Shown here: in pieces, positions 46,486 through 56,178 of the stretch
How the letters are laid out: each line of letters begins with the position of its first letter
Position numbering within the stretch: position 1 is the first letter of the stretch
Source of the DNA: an uncultured Odoribacter sp.
GTDB lineage: Bacteria; Bacteroidota; Bacteroidia; Bacteroidales; Marinifilaceae
Reading direction: 5' to 3'
DNA length: 64,000 nt
Assembly (NCBI GenBank): GCA_944321145.1
Contig: CALUKF010000002.1
Span: 1 to 64,000 of the forward strand
Program-made: the position numbers and the translations under genes
Notes under the pieces: model-generated
Database searches by the model: none
Told to the model about the DNA's origin: nothing
Seen by the model: only the letters and a program-made list of their open reading frames with translations

Positions 46486-47565
46486 ATGTCGAGATTATTA
46501 TATGTTATTTGTTTATTGTGCATTTTGACTAATGCAAAAGCCCAAGACAGAGAAATCAAGTTTGAAAACAGCAGTTTCCAAGAAGCTTTAAATAAAGCGA
46601 AAGAGGCAGACAAACTATTGTTTGTAGATTGCTACACTTCATGGTGCGGACCTTGTAAAATGCTTGCACGCGATGTGTTTACAAACAATGAAGTTGCAGA
46701 TTACTTCAATGAACATTTTGTATCATTAAAAATAGATTGTGAAAAAGGAGAGGGACCTAAGATTCGTGAGAAATTTGGAGTAGTTTCTTATCCTACAATG
46801 CTGTTTCTGAAAGGAAATGGGAAATTAGTTGCCAAAGTAACTGGAGCAAGCAAGCCGTCAACATTCTTGAAGAAAGTAAAAGAAGCATTAAATCCAAAAA
46901 CTTCTTTGTTCGCTAAAGAACAGCGTTATCAAGCAGGAGAACGAGACGAAGCTTTTTTGATTGACTTAATTAATTCATACATGGATATCCGCGAATTCCC
47001 AAAAGCAGGAAAAATTTCCAAGGAATTATTAACCTCTATGAATGAGAATAAATTGATAACAAAAGAAATGTGGCCTATTATTAGTTTTTATTACGTATCA
47101 CCTTATGGTTCAGAATGGTGGAATTTCATATTGCAACATGCCGATGAGTATGAAAAACTTGTTGGAAAAGATGCCATATCACGAATGATAGGAGAAAGAT
47201 TACACCCATACTTATTTCGTTATGCAGTAGCATCAGAAAAAGCTGAGAACAAACAAATATTCAATGAGGTTAAAAAACTGATTACAGAATACCAACCTTC
47301 GCAGCAAAAAACGTTAGAGCAATTTATTGAATTAGGGGAAAGTGCCAGTTTCGATTCATTTAACCATTATTTTAAGACTATACAAAAAGTATTACCTGAA
47401 TTGGATATGGCTGAACACTACCGATTTTGGGCAAATGCTTTTCAATATTTATACGATAATTCAAATAATAGGCAAAAAAAAGAACTGCTTACCCTATTAA
47501 AAGATTCACAAGCAAAAAGCAATGATTACATGAAGCAACTTTATATAGACAAATTCAACCTCTAA
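46486..47565 (+). CDS. Secreted thioredoxin-fold protein, locus 2
   Basis: 359 aa from the ATG at 46486 (MSRLLYVICLLC). Signal peptide, thioredoxin domain with WCGPCK (about 52-57) and SYPTMLF (about 100), helical extension. Paralogue of the locus 1 protein, equally followed by or close to the end of the locus. Three bases before the fucosidase gene. Confidence 0.84.
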   Translation: MSRLLYVICLLCILTNAKAQDREIKFENSSFQEALNKAKEADKLLFVDCYTSWCGPCKMLARDVFTNNEVADYFNEHFVSLKIDCEKGEGPKIREKFGVVSYPTMLFLKGNGKLVAKVTGASKPSTFLKKVKEALNPKTSLFAKEQRYQAGERDEAFLIDLINSYMDIREFPKAGKISKELLTSMNENKLITKEMWPIISFYYVSPYGSEWWNFILQHADEYEKLVGKDAISRMIGERLHPYLFRYAVASEKAENKQIFNEVKKLITEYQPSQQKTLEQFIELGESASFDSFNHYFKTIQKVLPELDMAEHYRFWANAFQYLYDNSNNRQKKELLTLLKDSQAKSNDYMKQLYIDKFNL

Positions 47566-47568
47566 GAC

Positions 47569-48945
47569 ATGAAAGGAATATTATTTTTAGTTCTGCTATC
47601 CCTATGTACAAACAGCTATGCAACAGCCCAACCCAAAATATGGAATGAAACAGAAGAACAAAAACAAGAACGCATGGCGTGGTGGACGCATGACCGTTTC
47701 GGCATGTTCATCCATTGGGGATTGTATTCCTCCTTGGCTCGCCACGAATGGGTAATGCGTTATGAGAAAATCGCTCCGGAAGAGTACGAAAAATACATGG
47801 CTTTCTTCGAGCCGGACTTATACAACCCGAAAGAGTGGGCACGGATGGCAAAAGAAGCAGGAATGAAGTATGCGGTGATCACAACAAAACACCATGAAGG
47901 TTTTTGCATGTTCGAAACAAAATATACAGATTACCAGTCGATAAATGCGCCCCTTTGCCGCAAGGATTTGATTCGGGAATGGGTGGATGCTTTTCGCGCG
48001 GAGGGATTAAAAATAGGTTTTTATTACAGCCTGCTGGACTGGCACCATCCTGATTTCACCATTGACCGTTTGCACCCGATAGCGCCGAAAGATACTGCAG
48101 AATATGCCAAACTGAACAAGGGCAGGGATATGGATAAATATCGCCAATACGTGAAAAACCAAGTGACGGAATTGTTAACCAACTACGGGAAAATAGATTT
48201 GATTTGGTTGGATTATTCTTACCCGACAGGAGATTATGGGAAAGGACGCAAGGATTGGGATTCAGAAGGTTTGGTGAAATTAGTGCGAAAATTGCAACCG
48301 GAAATTATCATCAATGACCGGGCAGACCTTTTGGATGTCGAAGGAGGCTGGGATTTCTCCACTCCGGAACAATACAAAGTAACGAAATGGCCGGAGCGCG
48401 ACGGGAAACGCATTCCTTGGGAAACTTGCCAAACATTTTCCGGTTCTTGGGGATACTACCGGGATGAAACGACCTGGAAAAGCACGCGGCAATTGCTGGT
48501 GTTGCTCATCGAATCGGTAAGCAAAGGCGGCAATTTGTTACTAAATGTAGGTCCGACAGCACGGGGCACTTTTGACAACCGGGCACAGGAACGCCTGGAA
48601 GCCATTGGGAAATGGATGGCAGTAAACAGCCCGTCTATCTATGGCTGCACGGAAGCCCCTGATAGTTTTCAAGCCCCTGAAAATACGGTACTGACCTATA
48701 ATCCGACAACAAAACGCTTGTATATTCATTTATTAGATTATCCTTTAGACAGAATTTTGTTGAAAGGCTATGCCGGAAAAGTGAAGCATGCACAATTCCT
48801 TCACGACCGTTCGGAATTGAAATTCGGCGATGCACCTTTCAGCATCACATACCAAGAAGATTTGCAGAAAGAAGACATCTTATTGGAATTACCGACCATC
48901 AAACCGGATGTAGAGATTCCCGTCATCGAATTGATATTGGAATAA
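47569..48945 (+). CDS. GH29 alpha-L-fucosidase
   Basis: 458 aa with signal peptide. N-terminal hallmark WWTHDRFGMFIHWGLYS, conserved TTKHHEGFCMF (about 104-114), and the nucleophile Asp in DLIWLDYSYP (about 213). Removes terminal fucose from host or plant glycans. Its coding style is richer in GC than the preceding three genes. It lies at the end of the SusCD locus and suggests fucosylated substrates. Confidence 0.93.
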   Translation: MKGILFLVLLSLCTNSYATAQPKIWNETEEQKQERMAWWTHDRFGMFIHWGLYSSLARHEWVMRYEKIAPEEYEKYMAFFEPDLYNPKEWARMAKEAGMKYAVITTKHHEGFCMFETKYTDYQSINAPLCRKDLIREWVDAFRAEGLKIGFYYSLLDWHHPDFTIDRLHPIAPKDTAEYAKLNKGRDMDKYRQYVKNQVTELLTNYGKIDLIWLDYSYPTGDYGKGRKDWDSEGLVKLVRKLQPEIIINDRADLLDVEGGWDFSTPEQYKVTKWPERDGKRIPWETCQTFSGSWGYYRDETTWKSTRQLLVLLIESVSKGGNLLLNVGPTARGTFDNRAQERLEAIGKWMAVNSPSIYGCTEAPDSFQAPENTVLTYNPTTKRLYIHLLDYPLDRILLKGYAGKVKHAQFLHDRSELKFGDAPFSITYQEDLQKEDILLELPTIKPDVEIPVIELILE

Positions 48946-48985
48946 CCTATGTAAGTTCAATATTTATTCAAAACAAAATGAGTTA

Positions 48986-49018
48986 CCTGTCATTGATAGA
49001 TTCAATATTAATGACAGG
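48986..49018 (+). terminator. Terminator after the fucosidase
   Basis: Nine-base arms CCTGTCATT/AATGACAGG, 15-nt loop, followed by a T-rich stretch. It ends the second SusCD locus. Confidence 0.65.
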
Positions 49019-49253
49019 CTTCTTTTCAAAAATAGCATGAGACCAGATATGCTAAGAATTGTAGTACATAAATGCAATATAAGAAGATTATTCATCTATC
49101 TATAAGAATTCTGCCTCTTCTGCAATCTGACCAAATTAAGCAGTGATATTTTCAAAGTCTTGATTTAATTAATCATGATCTGATTTTTGCAAAGGCAGAA
49201 AAAATTTGGGCTAGCTCTTCGTCCGATTTTTATAGAAAAAGATATTATCCCAG
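49019..49253. other. AT-rich spacer between fucosidase and RloB
   Basis: No gene. Weak pairing between a CTGCCTC near 49110 and a GGCAG near 49193 may give the RloB transcript an end. Nothing else seen. Confidence 0.4.
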
Positions 49254-49970
49254 CTAACCAACATGCAATTCAAACGCTTTGAAAACTTTGGTATAAGAAT
49301 GTAATCCTTCTTCTTTCATTTCTCTTTCAAGGCAGACCTTTGCCCTTTCTATAGCTTGTTCCAAACGGCCTTCTTCAAGCAAGCGTTTCACCCAACCAGA
49401 ATCTTGAACATGCTTCTCGCTCTTGAGCAGCTGCTTCAAGCGCTTATCAAAATTTTTAAAATACGGCTTGATATATGGAGCCAGTACAGCCGACACTTCC
49501 CGATAATCTTTCAGCAGCCCCTCGTAGTCGGCAAAGTGCAGCAATAACCAGAACTCAAACGACGGCATGCTTTCGCATAATACCACTTGACCACTCCCAA
49601 TTTCTGAGATTAAAGAAGCTACGAAAGCCTTGTGTTTATCCTGTAGCCCCTCTTTTACCACTGTGTCCATATCAAACACACAAAAAATTTTAGCATCCGC
49701 GTTCTTTGATAATATTTCCTCAATTCTCCGCGGGAAGACCTCAGTATAAGCAGACTCATCGCCAAAATATTCAGGGCGAATGTTAAACTTGTACTTGCTC
49801 GATAAAGCATTTACATGGATGAAATAATATCTTTCTGTATTTTTTCCTCCACTCACGACAAAAGGAGCTAAAGGAAGCATATCTCTTGTTTCATTGCCTA
49901 CATCTCCTTTTTCGGCAACCGGTGTAAAATAATGCGCCTGCTTGGGGGCTTTCAATTCTCTATTTTCCAT
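49254..49970 (-). CDS. RloB family protein (AbiL-type partner)
   Basis: 238 aa from the ATG at 49970 (MENRELKAPKQ), overlapping the upstream ATPase gene by 11 bases. RloB hallmarks: GGKNTERYYF (about 42-51), CVFDMDT (about 92), and the SMPSFEFWLLLHF motif (about 120). RloB is the usual partner of RloA-type ATPases and is thought to be Toprim-like; the usual EGxxTE glutamate is replaced by GGKNTE. Likely effector of an abortive-infection pair. Confidence 0.84.
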   Translation of the reverse strand: MENRELKAPKQAHYFTPVAEKGDVGNETRDMLPLAPFVVSGGKNTERYYFIHVNALSSKYKFNIRPEYFGDESAYTEVFPRRIEEILSKNADAKIFCVFDMDTVVKEGLQDKHKAFVASLISEIGSGQVVLCESMPSFEFWLLLHFADYEGLLKDYREVSAVLAPYIKPYFKNFDKRLKQLLKSEKHVQDSGWVKRLLEEGRLEQAIERAKVCLEREMKEEGLHSYTKVFKAFELHVG

Positions 49971-51258
49971 CACCCATTGTCGCTCCAAAACGTTTATTGC
50001 GATATGCCTCACGGATAGATGAAATGCGATTTATGCCTCTAAAATCGGTCAATTTATACAGGTCAGTCGCGCCAGCCTTATCCTTCTCTGTAAACCAAAT
50101 GGAATCCTTGCGAATCAAATCACCCACCAAATCCAGAAGTCCATCGTTATGAGTCGTCATCAATACTTGACTTCTGGAAGACTTTTTCAAGTACTCGTAT
50201 AGAATTTTTTCAAGCAATTTAGGATGCAAAGAGTTCTCAATTTCATCAATCGGCAAAAATGCGTTATTCTGAACCGCTTGATACAAAGCTGTCTCAATAC
50301 CAAAGGTCTTTAAGGTGCCAAATGATTCTTCACTTATAGCAAAATTATACGAATTTATGCCAGACTCATTCTCCACGGTATGTTCAAAAGTAGTTATTGG
50401 ACGTTTAAATGACTTTTCCTCCATCAAGTGCTCACGTTGATCAGCAGGCATCACACTATGGTTTATAATGTAATTTACAGCCTCCTCTGACAATTTCGCA
50501 GTTAGTGCATCCGTTGTAATATTGGTCACATTAAAGTCAGCTTCATGCAAAAAATCCAACAAATACCCTATCAATGATTTGTCTTTAGAGGTCAGCATTT
50601 GAGCATAACCTGTTAAATCAGTCTTCGGCTGTATCAACCCCATTATATGATTCCTCAGCCATATTTTTGCAGCATCTATCAATGGAAGATTAGCGTTAGC
50701 CTTATCCCTAGCTACAAAAAAAGACATATTCTTCAAGCACTCTACAGTAATCTTCTCCTTAACGATGGCGGTTACTTTGTCTCCATTCTGATTATTAAAT
50801 ATCACATCCGACTGCCCATTACGCATTGCCCGTTCAAACAACATAATGGGTTGAGTGCTCTTATAGTAAGAAAGTTTCTCAAGGACTACTTGCTTGGAAT
50901 CCAATTCAAGTTGATAAGAATATTTTGTATTGTCAACAAAAAACACCAATTCAAACTTTGTGGGCTCATTGACAGAAGAAGGATTCAGACGAAAGGGACG
51001 GATCATAGTTCCTCGATCGGGGGTATTCGGGTCATAAGTCCAAAAGAAACTCAGAAAATCAAACGCTTTAAGCAAATTTGTCTTTCCTGAAGCATTGTAG
51101 CCATATACAATACCGAGACGCAGCAAGCGAGTTTTGGCACTATCCTCCATTGTTACCACTTGGTAATCCTCTGCAAATTTATCACTTGATGCCTCGAAGT
51201 TCAGAATGACTTCATCTCTAAATGACAAGAAGTTTTTTATTTTGATTTCCTGTATCAT
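49960..51258 (-). CDS. RloA-like AAA/ABC-type ATPase
   Basis: 432 aa. COG1106-type ATPase: Walker A GYNASGKT (about 53-60), an inserted coiled-coil/helical domain, Walker B FLPIDEIENSLHP (about 325-337) and a following MTTHND (about 360). Similar to the ATPase half of AbiL and OLD-like defence systems. Translationally coupled to RloB. Confidence 0.86.
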   Translation of the reverse strand: MIQEIKIKNFLSFRDEVILNFEASSDKFAEDYQVVTMEDSAKTRLLRLGIVYGYNASGKTNLLKAFDFLSFFWTYDPNTPDRGTMIRPFRLNPSSVNEPTKFELVFFVDNTKYSYQLELDSKQVVLEKLSYYKSTQPIMLFERAMRNGQSDVIFNNQNGDKVTAIVKEKITVECLKNMSFFVARDKANANLPLIDAAKIWLRNHIMGLIQPKTDLTGYAQMLTSKDKSLIGYLLDFLHEADFNVTNITTDALTAKLSEEAVNYIINHSVMPADQREHLMEEKSFKRPITTFEHTVENESGINSYNFAISEESFGTLKTFGIETALYQAVQNNAFLPIDEIENSLHPKLLEKILYEYLKKSSRSQVLMTTHNDGLLDLVGDLIRKDSIWFTEKDKAGATDLYKLTDFRGINRISSIREAYRNKRFGATMGDGK

Positions 51259-51276
51259 ATCCTATTGCATTTGGTG

Positions 51277-51284
51277 CAAATGTA
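51277..51284 (-). promoter_or_regulatory. -7 element of the RloAB operon
   Basis: TACATTTG on the minus strand, 19 bases before the ATG; short leader. No ideal -33. Confidence 0.45.
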
Positions 51285-51409
51285 CAAAATAAAATTCAAT
51301 CGGTCTATTTTTATTTGCGAAATTCAACCAGAAAATGCAATTTCAGCAAAAAGAAACCGTTCATCAGCATATTTACCACAACAAACACATCTTTTTATTC
51401 ATTCATCCC

Positions 51410-52831
51410 TTATTCCAACCGTCCGGCAGCTTTCAGGTAATAGGTTTCACTGAGGCGCAGTTCGGCACGGGCGTCGATGGCATCGCTCCAAGCTTGCTGC
51501 CATTGGGCTTGTGCTTCCAAGTAGTCGGTGATGGCTTCTAAGCCTACTTCGTAACGGTTGCGGCTTTCTTGCAGGTTTTCCTCGGCTTGGAGCATGGATT
51601 TTTCGGTCATTTGCACGCGCGTCATGGCATCTTCCACATTGTAGCGCGCCTTGGCTATTTCCAATTCCATGAGTTGGGCGAGTTCTTCTTGCTGCAAACG
51701 CGCACGGTTTTCTTCGGCTTTCAAGGCTTTCACTTTGTTCCTGCCTTCGCCCCAATGGTAGATGGGGATTTTCAAGGAAGCCATTGCAGCAAAGGATGCC
51801 ACTCCGCTCGACTCCCCGTTCAGCGTTATGCCGTCGCCATAACCGTAGCTTGCCACCACGCCCAATTGCGGCAAGAAATCCGCCCGCGTCAAGGCAACTT
51901 CCCGTTCTTTCAATTCCACTTGCTTCTCCAACAAGCGGTATTCCGGACGGGAGGTTATGCCGTCGCTCTCTTCCAAAACACCCAGGCTCTCTCCCAGTTG
52001 CAGGCTGTCCCGGACAGTTATGGGCGAATACAAATCCACGCCCACCACGCGGCACAGGTTCATGCCGGAAAGCTCCAGTCCGTTCCGCGCCTTGCTCAAT
52101 TGCAGCTCTGCCTCGTTGCGTTTGACTTGTGCCTTGAGCAAATCGTTCTGCGACACCATGCCGATTTCCACGGCGTCGGTCACATTCTGGACTAATTCCG
52201 TCACCAAATCCAAGTATTTCTCTGCCACTTTGACCTGTTCGCGGACACGCACATACTGCCAATAAGCCTCATCCGCTTCCACGAGCACATCCGCACGGCT
52301 GGATTTCAGGCTCCATTCTGCCATTTCCTTGCCCACGGTTGCCATTTTGAAAGCCGAACGCACTTTGCCGCCCATGTAAACGGGCTGTTCGAGCAGCACC
52401 CCAACGGAATATACATTCCTCAAGCCCAACTCCAGATTGATGTCTGGCAGAAAGGCATAGCTATTAAATACGGGATTGCCGTCCGCGCCAACGACAGGCT
52501 GTTGCGTCTCCGGATTGAGCATCACATCCGGCTGAAGCGTGCCGTCCGTCCCCGGCTTGTATACCGGGAGGTAGCCACCGTCGATGCTGTAATCCATTTT
52601 CTTGTGCATGTAGGCATACAAGCCCGCGCCGGAAATCTTGGGCAGGAAGTTTGCACGGTAAGCCCGTTGTTCGTAAAGAGATTTCTGTTGCAACTGCTCT
52701 GCCGCCTGCAATTTCTTGCTGTTCTCCAATGCCATCTCGCGGCATCGCTGCAAATCCAACTCCACGGGCTCCTGCGCTTGGGCAGTAAGGCAAAAGCCCC
52801 ATAATACCATGTATATTGCTAAGTGTTTCAT
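51410..52831 (-). CDS. TolC-family outer-membrane efflux protein (RND-linked)
   Basis: 473 aa with signal peptide (MKHLAIYMVLWGFCLTAQAQ). Two outer-membrane factor repeats; long alpha-helical heptads and Ala/Glu-rich coiled coils, e.g. LLKAQVKRNEAELQLSKARNGL. Forms the outer channel for the RND pump that precedes it by 12 bases. Paralogue at 60659-62080 with the same GADGNPVF insert. Confidence 0.9.
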   Translation of the reverse strand: MKHLAIYMVLWGFCLTAQAQEPVELDLQRCREMALENSKKLQAAEQLQQKSLYEQRAYRANFLPKISGAGLYAYMHKKMDYSIDGGYLPVYKPGTDGTLQPDVMLNPETQQPVVGADGNPVFNSYAFLPDINLELGLRNVYSVGVLLEQPVYMGGKVRSAFKMATVGKEMAEWSLKSSRADVLVEADEAYWQYVRVREQVKVAEKYLDLVTELVQNVTDAVEIGMVSQNDLLKAQVKRNEAELQLSKARNGLELSGMNLCRVVGVDLYSPITVRDSLQLGESLGVLEESDGITSRPEYRLLEKQVELKEREVALTRADFLPQLGVVASYGYGDGITLNGESSGVASFAAMASLKIPIYHWGEGRNKVKALKAEENRARLQQEELAQLMELEIAKARYNVEDAMTRVQMTEKSMLQAEENLQESRNRYEVGLEAITDYLEAQAQWQQAWSDAIDARAELRLSETYYLKAAGRLE

Positions 52832-52843
52832 ATCGCCTCCTCT

Positions 52844-55800
52844 TTATTTGTTTTGACTTGTAGCATCCCCCTTCGGGCATCCCTTGGGAGATGGGAAAAA
52901 TAACATATACAACACCGGAATGAATACCAGGGTAATCACCGTCCCCACCAGCAAGCCGCCCATAATCGTCACTGCCAAAGAGCCAAACAAATCATCTGAC
53001 AGCAACGGCAGCATCCCCAAGATGGTGGTCATAGAAGCCATCATCACCGGACGGAAACGCGAAGACGAGGAGTCTAACAACGCCGGCAAAAGCGCCTTTC
53101 CTGAAGCTATCTGCAAAGAAATCTCGTCCAGCAACACCACCCCATTCTTAATCATCATGCCTATCAAGCCCAAAGCCCCGACAATGGCAACAAAACCAAA
53201 ATCTTTCCCGCTAATCAGCATGCCAAACACAATGCCAATCGCTGCCAAAGGCAAGCACAAGAAAATGATGGCAGGCTTCCGGAAATCACGGAACAGCGCA
53301 ATCAGGATGGCAATCATCATTACAATTGCCCACGGCACATTCTTAAAGAGGTAACGCATTGCCTCGCTGCTGGCTTTGTGTTCGCCGAGCCATTGCATGG
53401 AATAGCCTTCCGGAAGGGTAAGCGTATCCATGGCAGGCATCAGATTCTGGCGCACGCTCTCTGCCGTATAGCCCGCAGCCGTGTTGCAACGCGCCTTGAT
53501 TGCCCGCTGACCGTTATAACGCCACACGACCGGGTCTTCCCATGCCAACTCCACGCCCCGCGTGGCTTGCGTCAAGGGGGTAGAACCGACCGTTTCTGCC
53601 AGCAAGTCCTCTTCTTTCAGCGTTCCCAAGAGCAATTCTTTCACTGTCTCGCCATTCAAACCGTTCAACGAGGGCAATACGCTCCAGACCGGCACGTTTT
53701 CCAAGCCTTCCAGCTCCCCGCCCTTGTTGTCGACACTCTTGACGTAAATGGGCAAAGCGGTTGTCCCCTCATAATAAGAACCCACAGGCATGCCGTCCGT
53801 AGCCGCAAGCAGCGAGAGCCCGACATCCGAACGCGACAGCCCTGCCCGCCGGGCAATAGGCTGGTAATAATCCACCATCAAGACCGGCGTTTCCGGTTCC
53901 CAGTTGTTTGTCACCAAAGTTGCCGAAGGCTCGTCCTCCATAATCTGCTGCGCCCGGGCTGCCAAGTCCTTCAGGACAGCAGGGTCGGGACCGCTAAACA
54001 TCACCTCCACGGGGAACTCTTCGTACATCAAATTGTAGCGTTTGATGCGCACGTATGCCTGCGGGTAATTGTCCGTCAGGTATTGTTGCAAACCGGGGAT
54101 GGCGGCTTTCAGCGCATCCGCATCCGTGAAATCCACAATCAGTTCGCCATAGGAAGTTGCCGGCAAAGCAATCGAACGCACCAAATTGTAGCGCGAGGGA
54201 GTGCCACCAAAACTGGAAGTCACATGCGTGACATCTTCGCGTTGCATCAAATAATCCTCAATGCTGCCGATATCCTGCTTCACCGCCTCCAGCGTAACCC
54301 CTTCCGGCATTTTGTACTCAATGTAAAGCTGCGAATAGCTCAAGTCGGGGAAAAAGCCCTGGGGTATAAACTTGAAACACCAGGCACTGACGCCCAACAA
54401 CACAACCACGCACCCCACCGCCAGCTTCTTATGGCAAAGCATATAAGTCAGGAAACTCCGGAAATATTGATACACCCGCCCGTTGTACACCTGTCCGTCC
54501 GTTGCCGTGCCGCCCTTTACCTTCAGCAAGCGGTCGGCGTCCATCGGTATCTGCGTCAATGCCAGCAACCAACTCAGCAACAAAGAGACTGCCAGCACGA
54601 TAAACAGGTCGCGCACATATTCGCCCACCACGTCCGGCGATGCAAAAATCGGGAAGAACGCGAGGATGGCAATCAACGTCGCCCCCAAGAGCGGCATGGC
54701 AGTCTTTTTGCCGATGTTGGTCAGTGCCGCAGGCTTCGGGACGCCCCGCTTCAAATCCACTAGGATACCGTCGACAATCACAATCGCATTGTCCACCAGC
54801 ATCCCCATCGCGACTATTAACGAAGCGAGGGACACCCGCTGCAATGTGCCGTCCAGCATGTAGAGCACCACAAACGAGCCCAGCACCGTAATCACCAAAC
54901 CGCCGCCGATAATCACGCCGCTCCGCAACCCCATCGTGAGCATCAGCACGGCGATGACCACAATGACCGACTCCACCAGGTTAATCATAAAAGTACTGAT
55001 GGCATCGTTCACCCGGTCGGGCTGGAAAAATACCTTCTCGAAATCAATGCCTGCCGGGATGCGGGCAGATTTCAATTGCGCGAGGGCTTTGTCCACTTTT
55101 TTGCCGAGGGTAATGATGTTCCCGCCGCTTTCCATGGAGACGGAAATGCCCAATGCCCGCGTCCCGTCAAACCGCATCTCATTGCGCGAGGGCTCCACAT
55201 AACCGCGGCTCACCCGAGCCACGTCCCCCAACCGCAACTGGTCGTCCTCATGCCCTTGGATTAACAGGTTTTCAATGTCGTGAATCGAAGTATAATTGTC
55301 ATTCACGCCCACACGCAGGCGCCGGTTGCCGGTATTGAAATAGCCGGAATAGACCGTCGCGTTCTGGCTGTTGAGCGTTGCCAATACCTCTGCCGGGTGC
55401 ACGCCCAGATTTGCCATCTTGTCCTGCACGATGTCGATGTTGATGCATGGTTTCCTGTCCCCGTATATCTCCACCCGCCGCACGCCGTTGATATCCTGCA
55501 ATTCGCGCTTCACCAGATTGGCGTATTCCATCAATTCCTCATCGCCGATGCCGTCGGTAGTCATGGCATAAAACATGCCGTATACATCCCCGAAATCGTC
55601 CTTCACCACCGGAGCCACGCACCCCGACGGCAACTCCGCCGCGGCATTCGTCACCCGCCGCCTCAGGATGTCCCATTTCTGCTCCAACTCGTCCGGCGGG
55701 ACGGTCGTTTCCAATTCCACGGTGATAATAGAAAGGTCGCTCATGGACTTCGACTCAACGCTGGCAATGTCTCCCATTGCCCGGATTTCTTTCTCCAAAA

Positions 55801-55996
55801 CATCCGTGACTTCCAACTCTACCTGATGCGCCGAAGCGCCCGGATAGACCGTCACGACCAGTGCCTGCTTCACTTGAAGCTCGGGGTCTTCCAATTTACT
55901 CATGGAGATGAAAGAGAACACGCCCCCCACAATCAACACGGCAATCAGGAATTTGACCAACGCCCGGTTATTCAATGCACTTTCTGATAAATTCAT
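52844..55996 (-). CDS. RND-family efflux pump permease
   Basis: 1050 aa, full length for an AcrB/MexB-like protein: an N-terminal membrane segment (about 12-30), two large periplasmic loops and two membrane blocks (about 335-540 and 870-1040). Motif GMLVDNAIVIVDGIL (about 400) carries charged residues of the proton relay. Exports drugs, detergents or metabolites, driven by protons. The start is preceded by the 23-bp repeat array. Confidence 0.94.
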   Translation of the reverse strand: MNLSESALNNRALVKFLIAVLIVGGVFSFISMSKLEDPELQVKQALVVTVYPGASAHQVELEVTDVLEKEIRAMGDIASVESKSMSDLSIITVELETTVPPDELEQKWDILRRRVTNAAAELPSGCVAPVVKDDFGDVYGMFYAMTTDGIGDEELMEYANLVKRELQDINGVRRVEIYGDRKPCINIDIVQDKMANLGVHPAEVLATLNSQNATVYSGYFNTGNRRLRVGVNDNYTSIHDIENLLIQGHEDDQLRLGDVARVSRGYVEPSRNEMRFDGTRALGISVSMESGGNIITLGKKVDKALAQLKSARIPAGIDFEKVFFQPDRVNDAISTFMINLVESVIVVIAVLMLTMGLRSGVIIGGGLVITVLGSFVVLYMLDGTLQRVSLASLIVAMGMLVDNAIVIVDGILVDLKRGVPKPAALTNIGKKTAMPLLGATLIAILAFFPIFASPDVVGEYVRDLFIVLAVSLLLSWLLALTQIPMDADRLLKVKGGTATDGQVYNGRVYQYFRSFLTYMLCHKKLAVGCVVVLLGVSAWCFKFIPQGFFPDLSYSQLYIEYKMPEGVTLEAVKQDIGSIEDYLMQREDVTHVTSSFGGTPSRYNLVRSIALPATSYGELIVDFTDADALKAAIPGLQQYLTDNYPQAYVRIKRYNLMYEEFPVEVMFSGPDPAVLKDLAARAQQIMEDEPSATLVTNNWEPETPVLMVDYYQPIARRAGLSRSDVGLSLLAATDGMPVGSYYEGTTALPIYVKSVDNKGGELEGLENVPVWSVLPSLNGLNGETVKELLLGTLKEEDLLAETVGSTPLTQATRGVELAWEDPVVWRYNGQRAIKARCNTAAGYTAESVRQNLMPAMDTLTLPEGYSMQWLGEHKASSEAMRYLFKNVPWAIVMMIAILIALFRDFRKPAIIFLCLPLAAIGIVFGMLISGKDFGFVAIVGALGLIGMMIKNGVVLLDEISLQIASGKALLPALLDSSSSRFRPVMMASMTTILGMLPLLSDDLFGSLAVTIMGGLLVGTVITLVFIPVLYMLFFPSPKGCPKGDATSQNK

Positions 55997-56036
55997 ATTC
56001 GCAAGTATTTTATTTGTCCTTATTTGTACAGGCTCC

Positions 56037-56174
56037 CTGTACCGCCCGGTACAGACACCTTGTATCGCCCGATACAGGCATCCGTTAGTTACCGGTACAA
56101 GGTGTCGTTAGTTACCGATACGCACACCCGTTACAGCACGGTAACGACAGTCGTTACAACCCGGTAATGGCATC
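56037..56174. repeat. Six tandem 23-bp palindromic repeats
   Basis: Units start at 56037, 56060, 56083, 56106, 56129 and 56152, exactly 23 bp apart, with a partial seventh running toward the adaptor stop at 56179. Units 1 and 2 are near-perfect dyads (CTGTACCG-CC-CGGTACAG); units 3-6 share CGTTA and NGGTA cores and have drifted. Each could bind a dimer or form a hairpin in the mRNA 40 bases before the RND permease start. No spacers, so not a CRISPR array. Confidence 0.8.
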
Positions 56175-56178
56175 CGTA

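Noticed and set aside
56037-56174. CRISPR array
   Set aside because: Units are directly adjacent with no spacers, and no cas genes are in the window.
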